Below, one piece after another: positions 7,802-17,017 of a DNA stretch of 44,374 nt. The translations under genes were made by a program, and so were the position numbers. The stretch comes from Gemmatimonadota bacterium (GTDB lineage: Bacteria > Gemmatimonadota > Gemmatimonadetes > Gemmatimonadales > GWC2-71-9). The notes under the pieces are model-generated. The model saw nothing but the letters and a program-made list of their open reading frames with translations. It had not been told where the DNA came from and ran no database searches. How positions within the stretch are numbered: the stretch's first letter is position 1; every line of letters begins with the position of its first letter. Location: the NCBI GenBank assembly GCA_003222155.1, contig QHUU01000069.1:1-44374 (forward strand), written 5' to 3'.

Positions 7802-9493
7802 GTGGGCGAGCTCCTGTCGGGCGCGCAGATCCTCTGCCGCGTCCTGGTCGAGGAAGGCGTGGACACGATCTGGGGCTATCCCGGAGGCGCGATCATGCCG
7901 TTCTACCATGCGCTCCCGGACGTCCCCGAGATCCGTCATATCCTGGTGCGGCACGAGCAAGCGGCGGCGCACGCGGCGGACGGCTACGCGCGGGCCACCG
8001 GCCGGATCGGCGTCTGCGTCGCGACCTCGGGGCCCGGCGCCACCAACCTGGTCACCGGTCTCGCCACGGCGCAGATGGACTCGTCGCCCGTGGTCGCCAT
8101 CACCGGGCAGGTGCCGCGCGCCATGCTGGGTCGCGATGCGTTCCAGGAGACGGACGTGGTGGGGATCACCCTGCCCATTACGAAGCACAGCTGCCTGGTC
8201 GCCGACGTCACCGAGCTGGCCGACCGCATGCGGGAGGCGATCGCCATCGCGCGCGAGGGCCGGCCCGGACCGGTGCTGGTCGACGTGCCCAAAGACGTGC
8301 AGAACCAGAAGACGGAATACCGAGAGCCCGATCCCCGACTGACCCCGGGCGCAAGCCCGGGGTCCCCGGAGGCCCTGGCCGATCCGGTGTCGCAGGCCGC
8401 CCGCCTCATCGCCGCCGCCGAGCGCCCGCTCCTCATGGTCGGCCACGGCGTGATCTTGAGCGGCGCGTACGACGCCGTCCGCCAGCTCGCGGAGAAGACG
8501 GGCATGCCGGTGATCACGACGCTGCTCGGCATCAGCGCGCTCCCGGCCTCGCATCCGCTCCACCTCGGAATGCCGGGGATGCACGGCGAGGTGCACGTCA
8601 ACCGCGCCATCCAGCGCGCCGACGTGATCGTCGGCATCGGGCTGCGGTTCGACGATCGCGTGACGGGCAATACCAAAGGCTTCGCGCCGCGTGCCAAGAT
8701 CGTACACGTGGATTTGGACGCCTCGGAGATCGGTAAGAACGTGCCGGTGGCCCTCGCACTGGTCGGCGACGCGCGCAGCGTGACGGAGCGGCTGGTCACG
8801 GCCGTCGCGCCGCGCGGCTGCGAGGCCTGGCTCGCCGAGATCCTCGGCTGGGCCCGGCCGCCCGCCGATAGCTACCGCGGCGATCTCTCGCCCGACGCCA
8901 TCGTCGCCGGAATCCACGCCGCCGCCCACGACCGCTGCACCATCGTCACCGACGTGGGCCAGCACCAGATGTGGGTCGCGAAGCTCTATCCTTACGGCCG
9001 GCCCAACACGCACATTACCTCGGGGGGGTTGGGCACGATGGGCTTCGCCGTGCCCGCCGCGATGGGCGTCAAGCTCGCGCGCCCGCGTGAAGATGTCTGG
9101 GCGATCTCCGGGGATGGCGGGTTCCAGATGAACATGCAGGAGATCGCGACCATGGTGCAGGAGCGCATTCCGGTGAAGCTCGCTGTCTTCAACAACGGCT
9201 ACCTGGGGATGGTGCGGCAATGGCAGCAGTTCTTCCACGGTAAGCGCTACTCCGCCACGCCCATCTGGAGTCCCGACTACGTGAAGCTGGCGGCGGCATA
9301 CGGCATCCCCGGATGGCGCGTGGACAGCGCGAGCGAGCTCGAGCCGGTCCTGGCGCGCGCCAGCGTGGCCGAAGGGCCGGTGCTGGTGGAATTCGTGATC
9401 GAGCAGGAAGCGAACGTGTTCCCGATGATCCCGCCCGGCGCGACACTGTCCGAGCCGATCGAAGCGGAGCCGGCGGTCGGGGTGAGAGAGTGA
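7802..9493 (+). CDS. ilvB: Acetolactate synthase large (catalytic) subunit
   Basis: The TPP enzyme that makes 2-acetolactate or 2-aceto-2-hydroxybutyrate, the shared first step for Val/Leu and Ile. 563 aa from GTG 7802. WGYPGGAIMPFY near residue 20 and RHEQAAAHAADGYAR, with the catalytic Glu near 50, open the pyrimidine-binding domain. GDGGFQMNMQE near 440 with the later NNGYLGMVRQW is the TPP/Mg binding motif. A GC palindrome (8339-8364) encodes residues of about LTPGASPGSP (180-188) at the linker before the central domain, an unusual in-frame insertion at a tolerant site. It is coupled to the small subunit by a GTGA overlap. Confidence 0.97.
   Translation: MGELLSGAQILCRVLVEEGVDTIWGYPGGAIMPFYHALPDVPEIRHILVRHEQAAAHAADGYARATGRIGVCVATSGPGATNLVTGLATAQMDSSPVVAITGQVPRAMLGRDAFQETDVVGITLPITKHSCLVADVTELADRMREAIAIAREGRPGPVLVDVPKDVQNQKTEYREPDPRLTPGASPGSPEALADPVSQAARLIAAAERPLLMVGHGVILSGAYDAVRQLAEKTGMPVITTLLGISALPASHPLHLGMPGMHGEVHVNRAIQRADVIVGIGLRFDDRVTGNTKGFAPRAKIVHVDLDASEIGKNVPVALALVGDARSVTERLVTAVAPRGCEAWLAEILGWARPPADSYRGDLSPDAIVAGIHAAAHDRCTIVTDVGQHQMWVAKLYPYGRPNTHITSGGLGTMGFAVPAAMGVKLARPREDVWAISGDGGFQMNMQEIATMVQERIPVKLAVFNNGYLGMVRQWQQFFHGKRYSATPIWSPDYVKLAAAYGIPGWRVDSASELEPVLARASVAEGPVLVEFVIEQEANVFPMIPPGATLSEPIEAEPAVGVRE
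8339..8364. repeat. GC-rich palindromic repeat, copy 1 (inside ilvB)
   Basis: GACCCCGGGC, then GCAA, then GCCCGGGGTC: a perfect 10-bp stem with a 4-base loop (8341-8364), preceded by CT. A second copy with only two differences over the shared core lies at 22751-22775. Here it falls inside the ilvB coding sequence and is translated in frame. Confidence 0.75.
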
Positions 9494-9738
9494 GCGTCCC
9501 GATGGCGTACGCGCTGTCTCTCTCTGTGGACCAGGATCTGCTCGCGCTGGGCCGGGCGGTCGGCGAGCTGCGACGCCGCAACCTCAAAGTGTCGGCCATC
9601 ACGCTCGGCCCCGGCGCCGACGCGGGCCAGGCCCGGCTCACGGTGATCGTGGATGCCGACGAAGGCACGGTGGAGATGGCGATGCGAAAGCTGCTGAAGG
9701 TGTCGGGCGTGCGCGGCGCGACGCGCGAGCCACAATAA
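9490..9738 (+). CDS. ilvN: Acetolactate synthase small (regulatory) subunit, ACT domain
   Basis: An 82-aa protein consisting essentially of one ACT domain, with an alternating beta pattern (YALSLSVDQDLLALGRAVGELRRRNLKVSAITLG split by a helix). It activates the large subunit and mediates feedback by branched-chain amino acids. At this length it resembles the short IlvM/IlvN type rather than the roughly 160-aa IlvH type, so the second domain of IlvH is absent. Start GTG 9490 gives a GTGA overlap with the ilvB stop; ATG 9502 is a possible alternative. ilvC begins 24 bases after the stop. Confidence 0.88.
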   Translation: MSVPMAYALSLSVDQDLLALGRAVGELRRRNLKVSAITLGPGADAGQARLTVIVDADEGTVEMAMRKLLKVSGVRGATREPQ

Positions 9739-9762
9739 CCTCAAACAACTCGAGAGCGACCA

Positions 9763-10851
9763 ATGCCTGGAACCTCCTCACTGCGGGTGTACTACGACGC
9801 GGACGCCGACCTCGGACGCCTGCGCGGGCGCACCGTCGCGATCATCGGTTACGGCAGCCAGGGGCACGCTCACGCGCTCAACTTGCGCGAGAGCGGTGTC
9901 ACCGTCATCGTCGGCTTGCGGCCCGGCGGCGCCTCGTGGGCCCGCGCCGCGGCGGAAAAGCTCGATGTCCGCCCGGTGGCGGACGCCGCCCGCGCCGCGA
10001 ACTTCATCATGATGCTCGTTCCCGACCAGCATGGACGCGCCGTGTACGAGCAGGACGTGGCCGCGGGCGTAGTCCCCGGCAAGACCCTGATGTTCGCCCA
10101 CGGGTTCAACGTCCACTTCAAGCAGATCGTCCCGCCCGCGGGCGTGGACGTCTCGATGGTGGCTCCCAAGTCTCCCGGGCATCTCGTGCGCAGCGAATTC
10201 CAGGCGGGGCGGGGTGTACCGGCCCTCGTCGCGGTCGAGCGCGACGCGAGCGGCCACGCGCTCGCCGACGCACTCGCGTATGCGGCGGGGATCGGTTGCA
10301 CCCGCGCGGGCGTGCTGCCCACCACGTTCCGCGAGGAGACCGAGAGTGACCTGTTCGGGGAGCAGGTGGTGCTGTGCGGCGGGGTCACGGCGCTCATCAA
10401 GGCGGGCTTCGAGACGCTCGTCGCGGCGGGCTATGCCCCCGAGCTCGCCTACTTCGAGTGCCTGCACGAGCTGAAGCTGATCGTGGACCTGATGTACCGC
10501 GGCGGCATGAAGTTCATGCGCTACTCGATCTCGGACACGGCGGAGTACGGCGATTACACGCGCGGGCCGACGCTCGTCACGTCCGCCGTCCGCGCCCGAA
10601 TGCAGCAGATCCTGGCGGACATCCAGAGCGGCGTCTTCGCGCGGGAATGGATCGAGGAGAGCCGCCAGGGCGGCCCCAACTTCCAGCGCATGCGCCGTGA
10701 GCAGAACGACCACCTGATAGAGCGGGTAGGCGCGACGCTGCGCGCCATGATGCCGTGGTCCGAAGAAGGCAGGGCTTCGGGACTCGGGACTCGGGGCTCG
10801 GAGACGCCATCCGAATCCCGAACCCCGAGGCCCGAACCCCAGCGGGCATGA
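9763..10851 (+). CDS. ilvC: Ketol-acid reductoisomerase, class I, with repeat-derived C-terminal tail
   Basis: Rearranges and reduces acetolactate with NAD(P)H to the dihydroxy acid of Val/Leu/Ile synthesis. 362 aa. Rossmann motif [13 protein letters not shown] near residue 30, [11 protein letters not shown] near 137, [19 protein letters not shown] near 189 with Mg-binding acidic residues, and [17 protein letters not shown] near 232. The enzyme core ends near residue 337, the usual length for class I. The last 25 residues ([15 protein letters not shown] and on) are encoded by a heptad inverted repeat at 10776-10840, so the tail is probably a repeat insertion that moved the stop codon. The stop overlaps the leuC ATG (ATGA). 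Confidence 0.97.
   Translation: MPGTSSLRVYYDADADLGRLRGRTVAIIGYGSQGHAHALNLRESGVTVIVGLRPGGASWARAAAEKLDVRPVADAARAANFIMMLVPDQHGRAVYEQDVAAGVVPGKTLMFAHGFNVHFKQIVPPAGVDVSMVAPKSPGHLVRSEFQAGRGVPALVAVERDASGHALADALAYAAGIGCTRAGVLPTTFREETESDLFGEQVVLCGGVTALIKAGFETLVAAGYAPELAYFECLHELKLIVDLMYRGGMKFMRYSISDTAEYGDYTRGPTLVTSAVRARMQQILADIQSGVFAREWIEESRQGGPNFQRMRREQNDHLIERVGATLRAMMPWSEEGRASGLGTRGSETPSESRTPRPEPQRA
10776..10840. repeat. Heptad inverted repeat at the ilvC 3' end
   Basis: Left arm of four 7-base units (TTCGGGA, CTCGGGA, CTCGGGG, CTCGGAG; 10776-10803), a 7-base centre, and a right arm of four units (CCGAATC, CCGAACC, CCGAGGC, CCGAACC; 10811-10838). Read in reverse complement, the right arm matches the left at about 21 of 26 positions. 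The whole repeat is inside ilvC and ends 8 bases before the leuC ATG. Confidence 0.75.
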
Positions 10852-12257
10852 CCCCCCGCACCCTGTTCGCGAAGATCTGGGACGCGCACGTCGTCCACCG
10901 GCTCCCCCTCCCCGACGGGCCGGAGCTCCTGTACGTGGACCTGCATCTGGTCCACGAGGTGACTTCACCCCAGGCGTTCGAGGGGTTGCGGCTGGCGGGA
11001 CGCCGGGTGCGTCGGCCCGAGCTGACGGTTGCGACCGCGGACCACAACGTGCCGACCGGTGATCGCGCCCTTCCGATCACGGACGCCCTGGCGGCCCGGC
11101 AGGTCGGGGCGCTCGCGGCGAACGCGCGCGAGTTCGGTATCGAGCTGTTCGACCTCGCATCCCCTCGCCAGGGCATCGTGCACGTCATCGGCCCCGAGCT
11201 GGGCCTCACGCAGCCGGGGATGGTGATCGTGTGCGGCGATTCGCACACGTCCACGCACGGCGCGTTCGGGGCGCTCGCCTTCGGCATCGGGACGAGCGAG
11301 GTCGAGCACGTGCTCGCGACCCAGTGCCTCGTCGTCATGCGACCCAAGACCATGGAGGTCCGATTCGAGGGGGCGCCGGCCTCCGGAGTCACCGCCAAGG
11401 ACCTGATCCTCGCGTTGATCGGGCGCATCGGGACGGCGGGGGCGACCGGTCACGTGATCGAGTACACGGGCGAGGCGATCCGCGGGCTCTCGATGGAGGG
11501 CCGCATGACGGTCTGCAACATGTCGATCGAAGCGGGCGCCCGGGCCGGGATGATCGCGCCCGACGACGCCAGCTTCGCCTACCTTGCCGGGCGCCCGCGC
11601 GCGCCCGAGGGAGAGCGGTTCACCCGGGCGGTCGCGCGCTGGCGCCGCCTGAAGAGCGACGACGGCGCGACCTACGACGCGCGTGTGACGCTGGACGCGG
11701 CGAGGGTCGGGCCGCAGGTGACCTGGGGGACGAACCCCGGTATGGTGGCGGACATCACGGCGCGCGTCCCCGACCCGGCGGGCTTCGCTTCGGCAGCCGA
11801 GCGGCAGGCGGTGGAGCGCGCGCTCGCGTACATGGACCTGCAGCCCGGTACGCCGCTCGAGGGCCTCCCCATCGATCGTGTGTTTCTCGGCTCCTGCACT
11901 AACGCACGGATCGAGGATCTGCGGAGTGCGGCCAGGGTGGTGCGGGGTCGACGCGTGGCAGCGGGCGTTCGCGCGCTGGTCGTGCCGGGCTCCCAGCAGG
12001 TCAAAGCGCAGGCGGAAGCCGAGGGACTCGACCGGGTGTTCCGCGAGGCGGGGTTCGAGTGGCGTAATTCGGGCTGCTCGATGTGCCTCGGCATGAACCC
12101 GGACATCCTGGCGAGCGGTGAGCGCTGCGCGGCGACGTCGAACCGCAACTTCGAAGGCCGCCAGGGGCGTGGCGGCCGTACCCACCTGATGAGTCCCGCC
12201 ATGGCGGCCGCCGCCGGGATCGCCGGGCACCTGGTCGACATCCGGAGGTGGGCGTGA
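10848..12257 (+). CDS. leuC: 3-isopropylmalate dehydratase large subunit
   Basis: The [4Fe-4S] aconitase-family subunit that, with LeuD, isomerises 2- to 3-isopropylmalate. 469 aa. [15 protein letters not shown] near residue 126, then the cluster cysteines: [11 protein letters not shown] near 349 and [13 protein letters not shown] near 409 (two Cys). [10 protein letters not shown] near 430 is the typical substrate-binding segment. ATG 10848 overlaps the ilvC stop and gives the normal N-terminus [14 protein letters not shown]; longer in-frame starts would only read the repeat. GGAGGTG just before the leuC stop serves as ribosome site for leuD. Confidence 0.98.
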   Translation: MTPRTLFAKIWDAHVVHRLPLPDGPELLYVDLHLVHEVTSPQAFEGLRLAGRRVRRPELTVATADHNVPTGDRALPITDALAARQVGALAANAREFGIELFDLASPRQGIVHVIGPELGLTQPGMVIVCGDSHTSTHGAFGALAFGIGTSEVEHVLATQCLVVMRPKTMEVRFEGAPASGVTAKDLILALIGRIGTAGATGHVIEYTGEAIRGLSMEGRMTVCNMSIEAGARAGMIAPDDASFAYLAGRPRAPEGERFTRAVARWRRLKSDDGATYDARVTLDAARVGPQVTWGTNPGMVADITARVPDPAGFASAAERQAVERALAYMDLQPGTPLEGLPIDRVFLGSCTNARIEDLRSAARVVRGRRVAAGVRALVVPGSQQVKAQAEAEGLDRVFREAGFEWRNSGCSMCLGMNPDILASGERCAATSNRNFEGRQGRGGRTHLMSPAMAAAAGIAGHLVDIRRWA

Positions 12258-12937
12258 CGCCCTTCGTCCGTCACGCCGGCCGGGTCGCGGCGTTGCCGCG
12301 CGTCAACGTCGACACCGACCAGATCGTGCCGAAGCAGTTTCTCAAGCGCATCGAGCGCACCGGGTTTGCACCGGTTCTGTTCCACGACTGGCGCTACCGC
12401 GCCGACGGCTCCCCCGACCCCGCGTTCGAGTTGAATCAGCCGGCCGCCGCGGGGGCGAGCATTCTGCTCGCGGGCGCGAACTTCGGCTGCGGCTCGTCGC
12501 GCGAGCACGCCGTGTGGGCGCTGCGCGAGCACGGTCTCCGCGTCGTCATCGCGGAGTCGTTCGCCGACATCTTCTACGCGAACTGCTGCCAGAACGGGCT
12601 CCTCGCCGTGCGCCTGGTGACGGGGGAAATCGCCGAGCTGTTCGCCCGCCACACGCGCGCCGCGGGCCGCTACGATGTGGTCGTCGATCTCGAGGCCCAG
12701 ACCGTGGTCGACGACGCGGGCTTCCACGCCGCGTTCAGCATCGCCTCCTATCATCGCGAGATGCTGCTCCGCGGGCTCGACGAGATCGGGCGTACACTCC
12801 TCGCGGAAGGTCAGATTGCGGCGTTCGAACGCGAAAGGTGGAACGCGGAAGGCGGAACAGCAGGGCGGGCGTCGGACCTCGCTGTTCCGCGTTCCGACTT
12901 CCGCGTTCCGCGTTCAGGGGAGGGAGACGTAGCATGA
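12254..12937 (+). CDS. leuD: 3-isopropylmalate dehydratase small subunit, with repeat-derived C-terminal tail
   Basis: The swivel-domain partner of LeuC. 227 aa, where about 190-200 is usual. [15 protein letters not shown] near residue 16 and [17 protein letters not shown] near 76 are the family signatures. From about residue 191 to the end the sequence ([17 protein letters not shown] and on) is encoded by a heptad inverted repeat at 12827-12915, so the extra tail is probably not functional LeuD sequence. GTG 12254 forms a GTGA overlap with leuC, with GGAGGTG 3-9 bases upstream. The stop overlaps the leuB ATG. Confidence 0.96.
   Translation: MTPFVRHAGRVAALPRVNVDTDQIVPKQFLKRIERTGFAPVLFHDWRYRADGSPDPAFELNQPAAAGASILLAGANFGCGSSREHAVWALREHGLRVVIAESFADIFYANCCQNGLLAVRLVTGEIAELFARHTRAAGRYDVVVDLEAQTVVDDAGFHAAFSIASYHREMLLRGLDEIGRTLLAEGQIAAFERERWNAEGGTAGRASDLAVPRSDFRVPRSGEGDVA
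12827..12915. repeat. Heptad inverted repeat at the leuD 3' end (GAACGCG family)
   Basis: Each arm holds five 7-base units of consensus GAACGCG: left 12827-12861, right 12881-12915, with a 19-base centre. About 29 of 35 positions pair. In reverse complement, 32 bases of the right arm are identical to the left arm of the copy at 36279-36357, 23 kb away, so this is a true dispersed family. It is wholly inside leuD and directly precedes the leuB ribosome site. Confidence 0.85.
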
Positions 12938-14034
12938 AGGAGTACCAGATCGCGGTCCTCCCGGGCGACGGGATCGGGCCGGAAGTCACGGGCGAAGCGG
13001 TGCGCGTGCTGCAGGCCGCGGGCGAGCGATTCGGACTCCAGTTCGCGCTGCAGGATTACGCCGTGGGGGCGGCCGGCGTCGCGGCGGCGGGCGATCCCCT
13101 GCCGCCCGAGACGCGGGCCGCCGTCGTGAAGGCGGACGCGGTGCTGCTGGGCGCCGTGGGCGATCCGTCGCTCGATCATGCGCCCCGACGGATGCGGCCC
13201 GAATCCGGTCTGCTCGCCCTGCGCGGCCTGCTCGGCGTGTACGCGAACCTGCGGCCCGTGGCGACCAACCCGGCGCTCGCCTTCTGCTCGCCCTTGAAGC
13301 CCGAGCACCTCGCGGGCGTGGACATCCTCATCGTGCGCGAGCTCGTCGGGGGGTTGTACTACGGCGAGCCCCGCGGCCGGGAGGATGGCGGGCGGGCGGC
13401 GGTGAATACGCTGCGCTACACCGAGGCCGAAGTCGAGCGTGTGGCCCGCGTGGCGCTCGCCGCGGCCCGGACCCGGCGCCGGCGGCTGTTGTCCGTCGAC
13501 AAGGCGAACGTGCTCGAGACGTCGCAGCTGTGGCGCGAGACGGTGACGCGCGTGGCGCAGGACTATCCCGACGTCACGCTGGAGCACGCCTACGTCGACT
13601 ACGCCGCGATGCGGCTCGTCACCGACTCCGCCGGCATCGACGTCCTGCTCACGGAGAACATGTTCGGGGACATCCTGAGCGACGAGGCCGCCGTGCTCGC
13701 GGGATCGCTGGGACTGTTGCCGTCGGCGTCGCTGGGCGATGGCCCCGGCCTGTTCGAGCCGATCCACGGCTCGGCGCCGGCGCTGGCGGGCAAGGACGTG
13801 GCCAACCCCATCGGGGCGATCGCATCGGCGGCGCTGCTGCTGCGCCACGGGCTCGGGCTGGCGGAGCCCGCGGGGGCGGTGGAGCAGGCGATCGCCGCGG
13901 CGCTGGAGCAGGGGGCGCGCACGCGCGACATCGCGCGGCCCAGCGACCGCATGATCGGCACGCGCGAGATGGGTGGCTGGATCGCCGAGCTGGTGCGGTC
14001 GCCGGCGAAACGGCCGCTTTCACTGGTCAGATAA
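12934..14034 (+). CDS. leuB: 3-isopropylmalate dehydrogenase
   Basis: Oxidises and decarboxylates 3-isopropylmalate with NAD, the last specific leucine step before transamination. 366 aa. LPGDGIGPEV near residue 7, RELVGGLYYGEPRG near 132, DKANVLETSQLWRE near 189, VDYAAMRLV near 217, GDILSDEAAVLAGSLG near 245 and EPIHGSAPALAGKDVANP near 274 cover substrate, metal and NAD sites. ATG 12934 overlaps the leuD stop, with AGGGAGA upstream. Last gene of the plus-strand operon; a hairpin at 14037-14063 separates it from convergent ilvD. Confidence 0.98.
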   Translation: MKEYQIAVLPGDGIGPEVTGEAVRVLQAAGERFGLQFALQDYAVGAAGVAAAGDPLPPETRAAVVKADAVLLGAVGDPSLDHAPRRMRPESGLLALRGLLGVYANLRPVATNPALAFCSPLKPEHLAGVDILIVRELVGGLYYGEPRGREDGGRAAVNTLRYTEAEVERVARVALAAARTRRRRLLSVDKANVLETSQLWRETVTRVAQDYPDVTLEHAYVDYAAMRLVTDSAGIDVLLTENMFGDILSDEAAVLAGSLGLLPSASLGDGPGLFEPIHGSAPALAGKDVANPIGAIASAALLLRHGLGLAEPAGAVEQAIAAALEQGARTRDIARPSDRMIGTREMGGWIAELVRSPAKRPLSLVR

Positions 14035-14036
14035 TT

Positions 14037-14063
14037 CCCCGTCTCCACGTAGTGGAGAGGGGG
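14037..14063. terminator. Hairpin between convergent leuB and ilvD
   Basis: CCCCGTCTCCAC (14037-14048), loop GTA, then GTGGAGAGGGGG (14052-14063): 11 of 12 positions pair. It fills the whole 29-base gap between the two stop codons and could terminate both transcripts. There is no T-tract on either strand, so termination strength is uncertain. The adjoining GGGGGTCAGGGGGTGAGG resembles the heptad repeats but with an 8-base period. Confidence 0.6.
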
Positions 14064-15743
14064 TCAGGGGGTGAGGTCGGTTACCGCCCCCAGGCTCGCG
14101 CTCGACACCAGCTTCGCGTACTTCGCCAGCACCCCCGTGGTGTACTTCGGCTCAGGTGGCTTCCACGCCGCGCGCCGCCGCGCGATCTCCGCGTCGGGCA
14201 GGTCCAGCTCGAGCCGCCGCCGCTCGGCGTCGATCGTGACCGGGTCTCCGTCCCGCACCAGGGCGATCGCGCCCCCCACGGCCGCTTCCGGTGCCACGTG
14301 CCCCACCACCAGGCCGTACGTCCCACCCGAGAACCGCCCGTCCGTGATGAGGCCCACCTGGTCGCCCAGCCCCGCCCCGATGATCGCCGCCGTGGGGGAG
14401 AGCATCTCGCGCATCCCCGGTCCCCCCTTGGGACCCTCGTACCGGATCACGAGCACGTCTCCCGGCTTGATGCGGCCCGCGAGGATCGCGGCGAGCGAGT
14501 CCTCTTCGCAGTCGAACACGCGCGCCGGGCCCGTCATCTTCAGGTGCTTGATCCCGGTGATCTTCGCGACCGCGCCTTCGGACGCCAGGTTGCCGCGCAG
14601 CACGGCGAGATGTCCCTGCGGGTAGAGCGGCCGACCCCACGGCCGGATCACGTCCTGGTCACGGCGCGGCTCCTCCGGCACGTCCCGGAGCACCTCGGCC
14701 ACGCTCTGCCCGGACACGGTGGCCGCGTCGCCGTGCAGCGCACCATGCGCCAGCAGGATCTTCATTACTTGGGGGACGCCACCCGCCGCGTGCAGGTCGG
14801 TCGTCACGAACCGGCCCGAGGGCTTCAAGTCGCACAGCACCGGCACGCGCCCCCTGAGCGTCTCGAAATCGTCGAGCGCGAGCCGCACGCCTGCGGCTCG
14901 CGCGATGGCGAGCAGGTGCAGCACCGCATTGGTCGAGCCGCCCAGCGCCATGACGACGGCGATGGCGTTCTCGAACGCCGCGCGTGTGAGGATCGCCCGC
15001 GGGCGCCGGTCGTGGTGTACCGCCTCCACGAGCACCTCGGCGGAGCGCGCGGCGCTGTCGCCCTTCTCGCCGTCCTCGGCGGCCATGGTCGACGAATACG
15101 GCAGACTCATCCCCATTGCCTCGATGGCCGACGACATCGTGTTCGCCGTGAACATGCCGCCGCACGCGCCCGCGCCCGGGCAGGCCCGGCGCTCCACCTC
15201 CAGCAGGTCCGCCTCGGAGAGTTTGCGCGCGCTGTACTGGCCGACCGCCTCGAACGCGCTCACGACCGTCAGGTCCTGTCCCTTGTAATGGCCCGGCTTG
15301 ATGGTGCCGCCGTACACGAACACCGCCGGGATGTCCATGCGCGCGATCGCGATCAGCGCCCCCGGCATGTTCTTGTCGCACCCCCCCACGGCGAGCACGC
15401 CGTCCACGGACTGCGCGTTGCACACGGTTTCGATCGAGTCGGCGATCACCTCGCGCGACACGAGGGAGTACTTCATTCCCTCGGTGCCCATGGAGATGCC
15501 GTCGCTTACCGTGATCGTCCCGAAGGTCTGCGGCATGCCGCCCGCGGCGCGCACGGCTGCCTCGGCGCGCAGCGCCAGGTCGTTGAGCTTGGCGTTGCAG
15601 GGCGTGATCGTGCTGTGCGCGTTCGCGATGCCGATGATCGGCTTGGTGAAGTCCTGATCCCCGAACCCGACGGCGCGCAGCATCGCGCGGTTGGGCGTGC
15701 GTTCCACACCCGCGGTAATCGTGTGGCTCCGGAGGGGGCTCAT
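14064..15743 (-). CDS. ilvD: Dihydroxy-acid dehydratase
   Basis: Dehydrates the dihydroxy acids made by IlvC to 2-oxo acids for Val, Leu and Ile. 559 aa, normal length. Fe-S/Mg motifs are CNAKLNDLA near residue 49, [13 protein letters not shown] near 118, and [16 protein letters not shown] near 190. [19 protein letters not shown] near 468 is the C-terminal signature. ATG at 15743 overlaps the thrC stop, so the gene ends the thrB-thrA-thrC-ilvD operon. It is therefore outside the attenuated leu/ilv operon and converges on it. This links isoleucine synthesis to threonine supply. Confidence 0.98.
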   Translation of the reverse strand: MSPLRSHTITAGVERTPNRAMLRAVGFGDQDFTKPIIGIANAHSTITPCNAKLNDLALRAEAAVRAAGGMPQTFGTITVSDGISMGTEGMKYSLVSREVIADSIETVCNAQSVDGVLAVGGCDKNMPGALIAIARMDIPAVFVYGGTIKPGHYKGQDLTVVSAFEAVGQYSARKLSEADLLEVERRACPGAGACGGMFTANTMSSAIEAMGMSLPYSSTMAAEDGEKGDSAARSAEVLVEAVHHDRRPRAILTRAAFENAIAVVMALGGSTNAVLHLLAIARAAGVRLALDDFETLRGRVPVLCDLKPSGRFVTTDLHAAGGVPQVMKILLAHGALHGDAATVSGQSVAEVLRDVPEEPRRDQDVIRPWGRPLYPQGHLAVLRGNLASEGAVAKITGIKHLKMTGPARVFDCEEDSLAAILAGRIKPGDVLVIRYEGPKGGPGMREMLSPTAAIIGAGLGDQVGLITDGRFSGGTYGLVVGHVAPEAAVGGAIALVRDGDPVTIDAERRRLELDLPDAEIARRRAAWKPPEPKYTTGVLAKYAKLVSSASLGAVTDLTP

Positions 15744-17017
15744 CGTTTCATCGCTCGTTCCACGTCGTCCAAGTGCGGGTCGATCTCGACCGGCCGGTTG
15801 GCGTGTGGCGGGGCCGGATCGCGCTCCATGTGATAATACGTCACGCTCGCCGGATCCTTGAGGACGTGTCCGGTGAGGATCGCCACGACGCGCTCCCCGG
15901 CCTTGATCACTCCGTCGCGCCCCAGCCGTCGCGTGCCGGCGATGGCGGCCGCGCTCGCGGGTTCACAGCCGATGCCGGCCCCGTCGACCACCGCTTTGGC
16001 CTCGAGAATCTCATCGTCGGTCACCGCGATGACGACGCCCTTGGTGTCGCGCACGGCGCGGACGGCGCGGTCGTACGACACCGGGTTGCCGATCTGAATC
16101 GCGGTCGCGACGGTGTGCGGCTCTACGCGGTGACGCCGCGCGAATCCCTCCCGGAAGCTCAACGCAAAGGGCGCCGCGCCCTCAGCCTGCACCGCGGCGA
16201 GGCGGGGGACGCGGTCGATCAGTCCCCACTCGCACGCCTCCGCCAGCGCCTTGCCGAAGGCCGCCGTGTTCCCGAGGTTGCCCGCGGGCACGACGATCCA
16301 GTCGGGCGGCTGCCACGCGAGCTGCTGCAGCAGCTCGAGCACGATCGTCTTCTGACCCTCGAGCCGGAACGGGTTCACTGAATTGAGAAGGTATACGCCC
16401 AGCCGATCGCTCGCCTGGTCGGCCAGCTCCAGGCACTGGTCGAAGTTGCCCCGCACCAGGAGCGTGCGCGCCCCGTAGGCGAGCGCCTGCGCCAGCTTCC
16501 CCAGGGCGACGTGCCCCTTGGGAACGAGCACCAGGGCGGGCAGGCCGCCCAGGGCGGCGTAGGCGGCGAGGGCCGCGGCGGTGTTGCCGGTGGAGGCGCA
16601 CGCCACCGCGCGCGCGCCGATGCGCCGGGCCTGCGTCACGCCCACGGTCATGCCGCGGTCCTTGAACGAGCCCGTCGGGTTGTGGCCCTCGTGCTTGAGC
16701 AGCAGGCCCGTCGGACCCGCCCAGCGTGCCACGGCCGGGCTCGTCAGGAGGGGCGTATTGCCCTCCGGGTAGCACAGCACGTCCTGCGGCGGCGCGCTCG
16801 GGAGCACGGCCTCGCGGTAGCGCCACACGCCCGACGCCAGCACGCCCTGCCGCACGCCCCAGCGCGCGTCGAACGTGGCCCGCAGCGCGGCACCGCCCTG
16901 GGCCGGCGGGCGGTGGCGCACCTCGAGCAGGCCGCGGCACCGCGGGCAGCGGGGATGGGGATCGGACTCGGGAATCTCGCTGCCACAGCTCGTGCAGAGC
17001 TGCCACGTGTCGCTCAT
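15740..17017 (-). CDS. thrC: Threonine synthase
   Basis: PLP enzyme that turns O-phosphohomoserine into threonine. 425 aa. An N-terminal zinc-ribbon-like segment (CTSCGSEI near residue 8, CPRCRGLL near 24) precedes the catalytic fold, as in some longer threonine synthases. [13 protein letters not shown] near 114 holds the Schiff-base Lys, [10 protein letters not shown] near 141 and [10 protein letters not shown] near 243 are the phosphate/PLP loops. ATG at 17017 overlaps the thrA stop by 4 bases. Cytosolic; threonine feeds isoleucine synthesis through a threonine deaminase not seen here. Confidence 0.97.
   Translation of the reverse strand: MSDTWQLCTSCGSEIPESDPHPRCPRCRGLLEVRHRPPAQGGAALRATFDARWGVRQGVLASGVWRYREAVLPSAPPQDVLCYPEGNTPLLTSPAVARWAGPTGLLLKHEGHNPTGSFKDRGMTVGVTQARRIGARAVACASTGNTAAALAAYAALGGLPALVLVPKGHVALGKLAQALAYGARTLLVRGNFDQCLELADQASDRLGVYLLNSVNPFRLEGQKTIVLELLQQLAWQPPDWIVVPAGNLGNTAAFGKALAEACEWGLIDRVPRLAAVQAEGAAPFALSFREGFARRHRVEPHTVATAIQIGNPVSYDRAVRAVRDTKGVVIAVTDDEILEAKAVVDGAGIGCEPASAAAIAGTRRLGRDGVIKAGERVVAILTGHVLKDPASVTYYHMERDPAPPHANRPVEIDPHLDDVERAMKR

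Noticed and set aside
12248-12253. GTG 12248 as start of leuD
   Set aside because: It lies within the GGAGGTG ribosome site and adds only two residues; GTG 12254 has proper spacing and overlaps the leuC stop in the pattern used throughout the operon.
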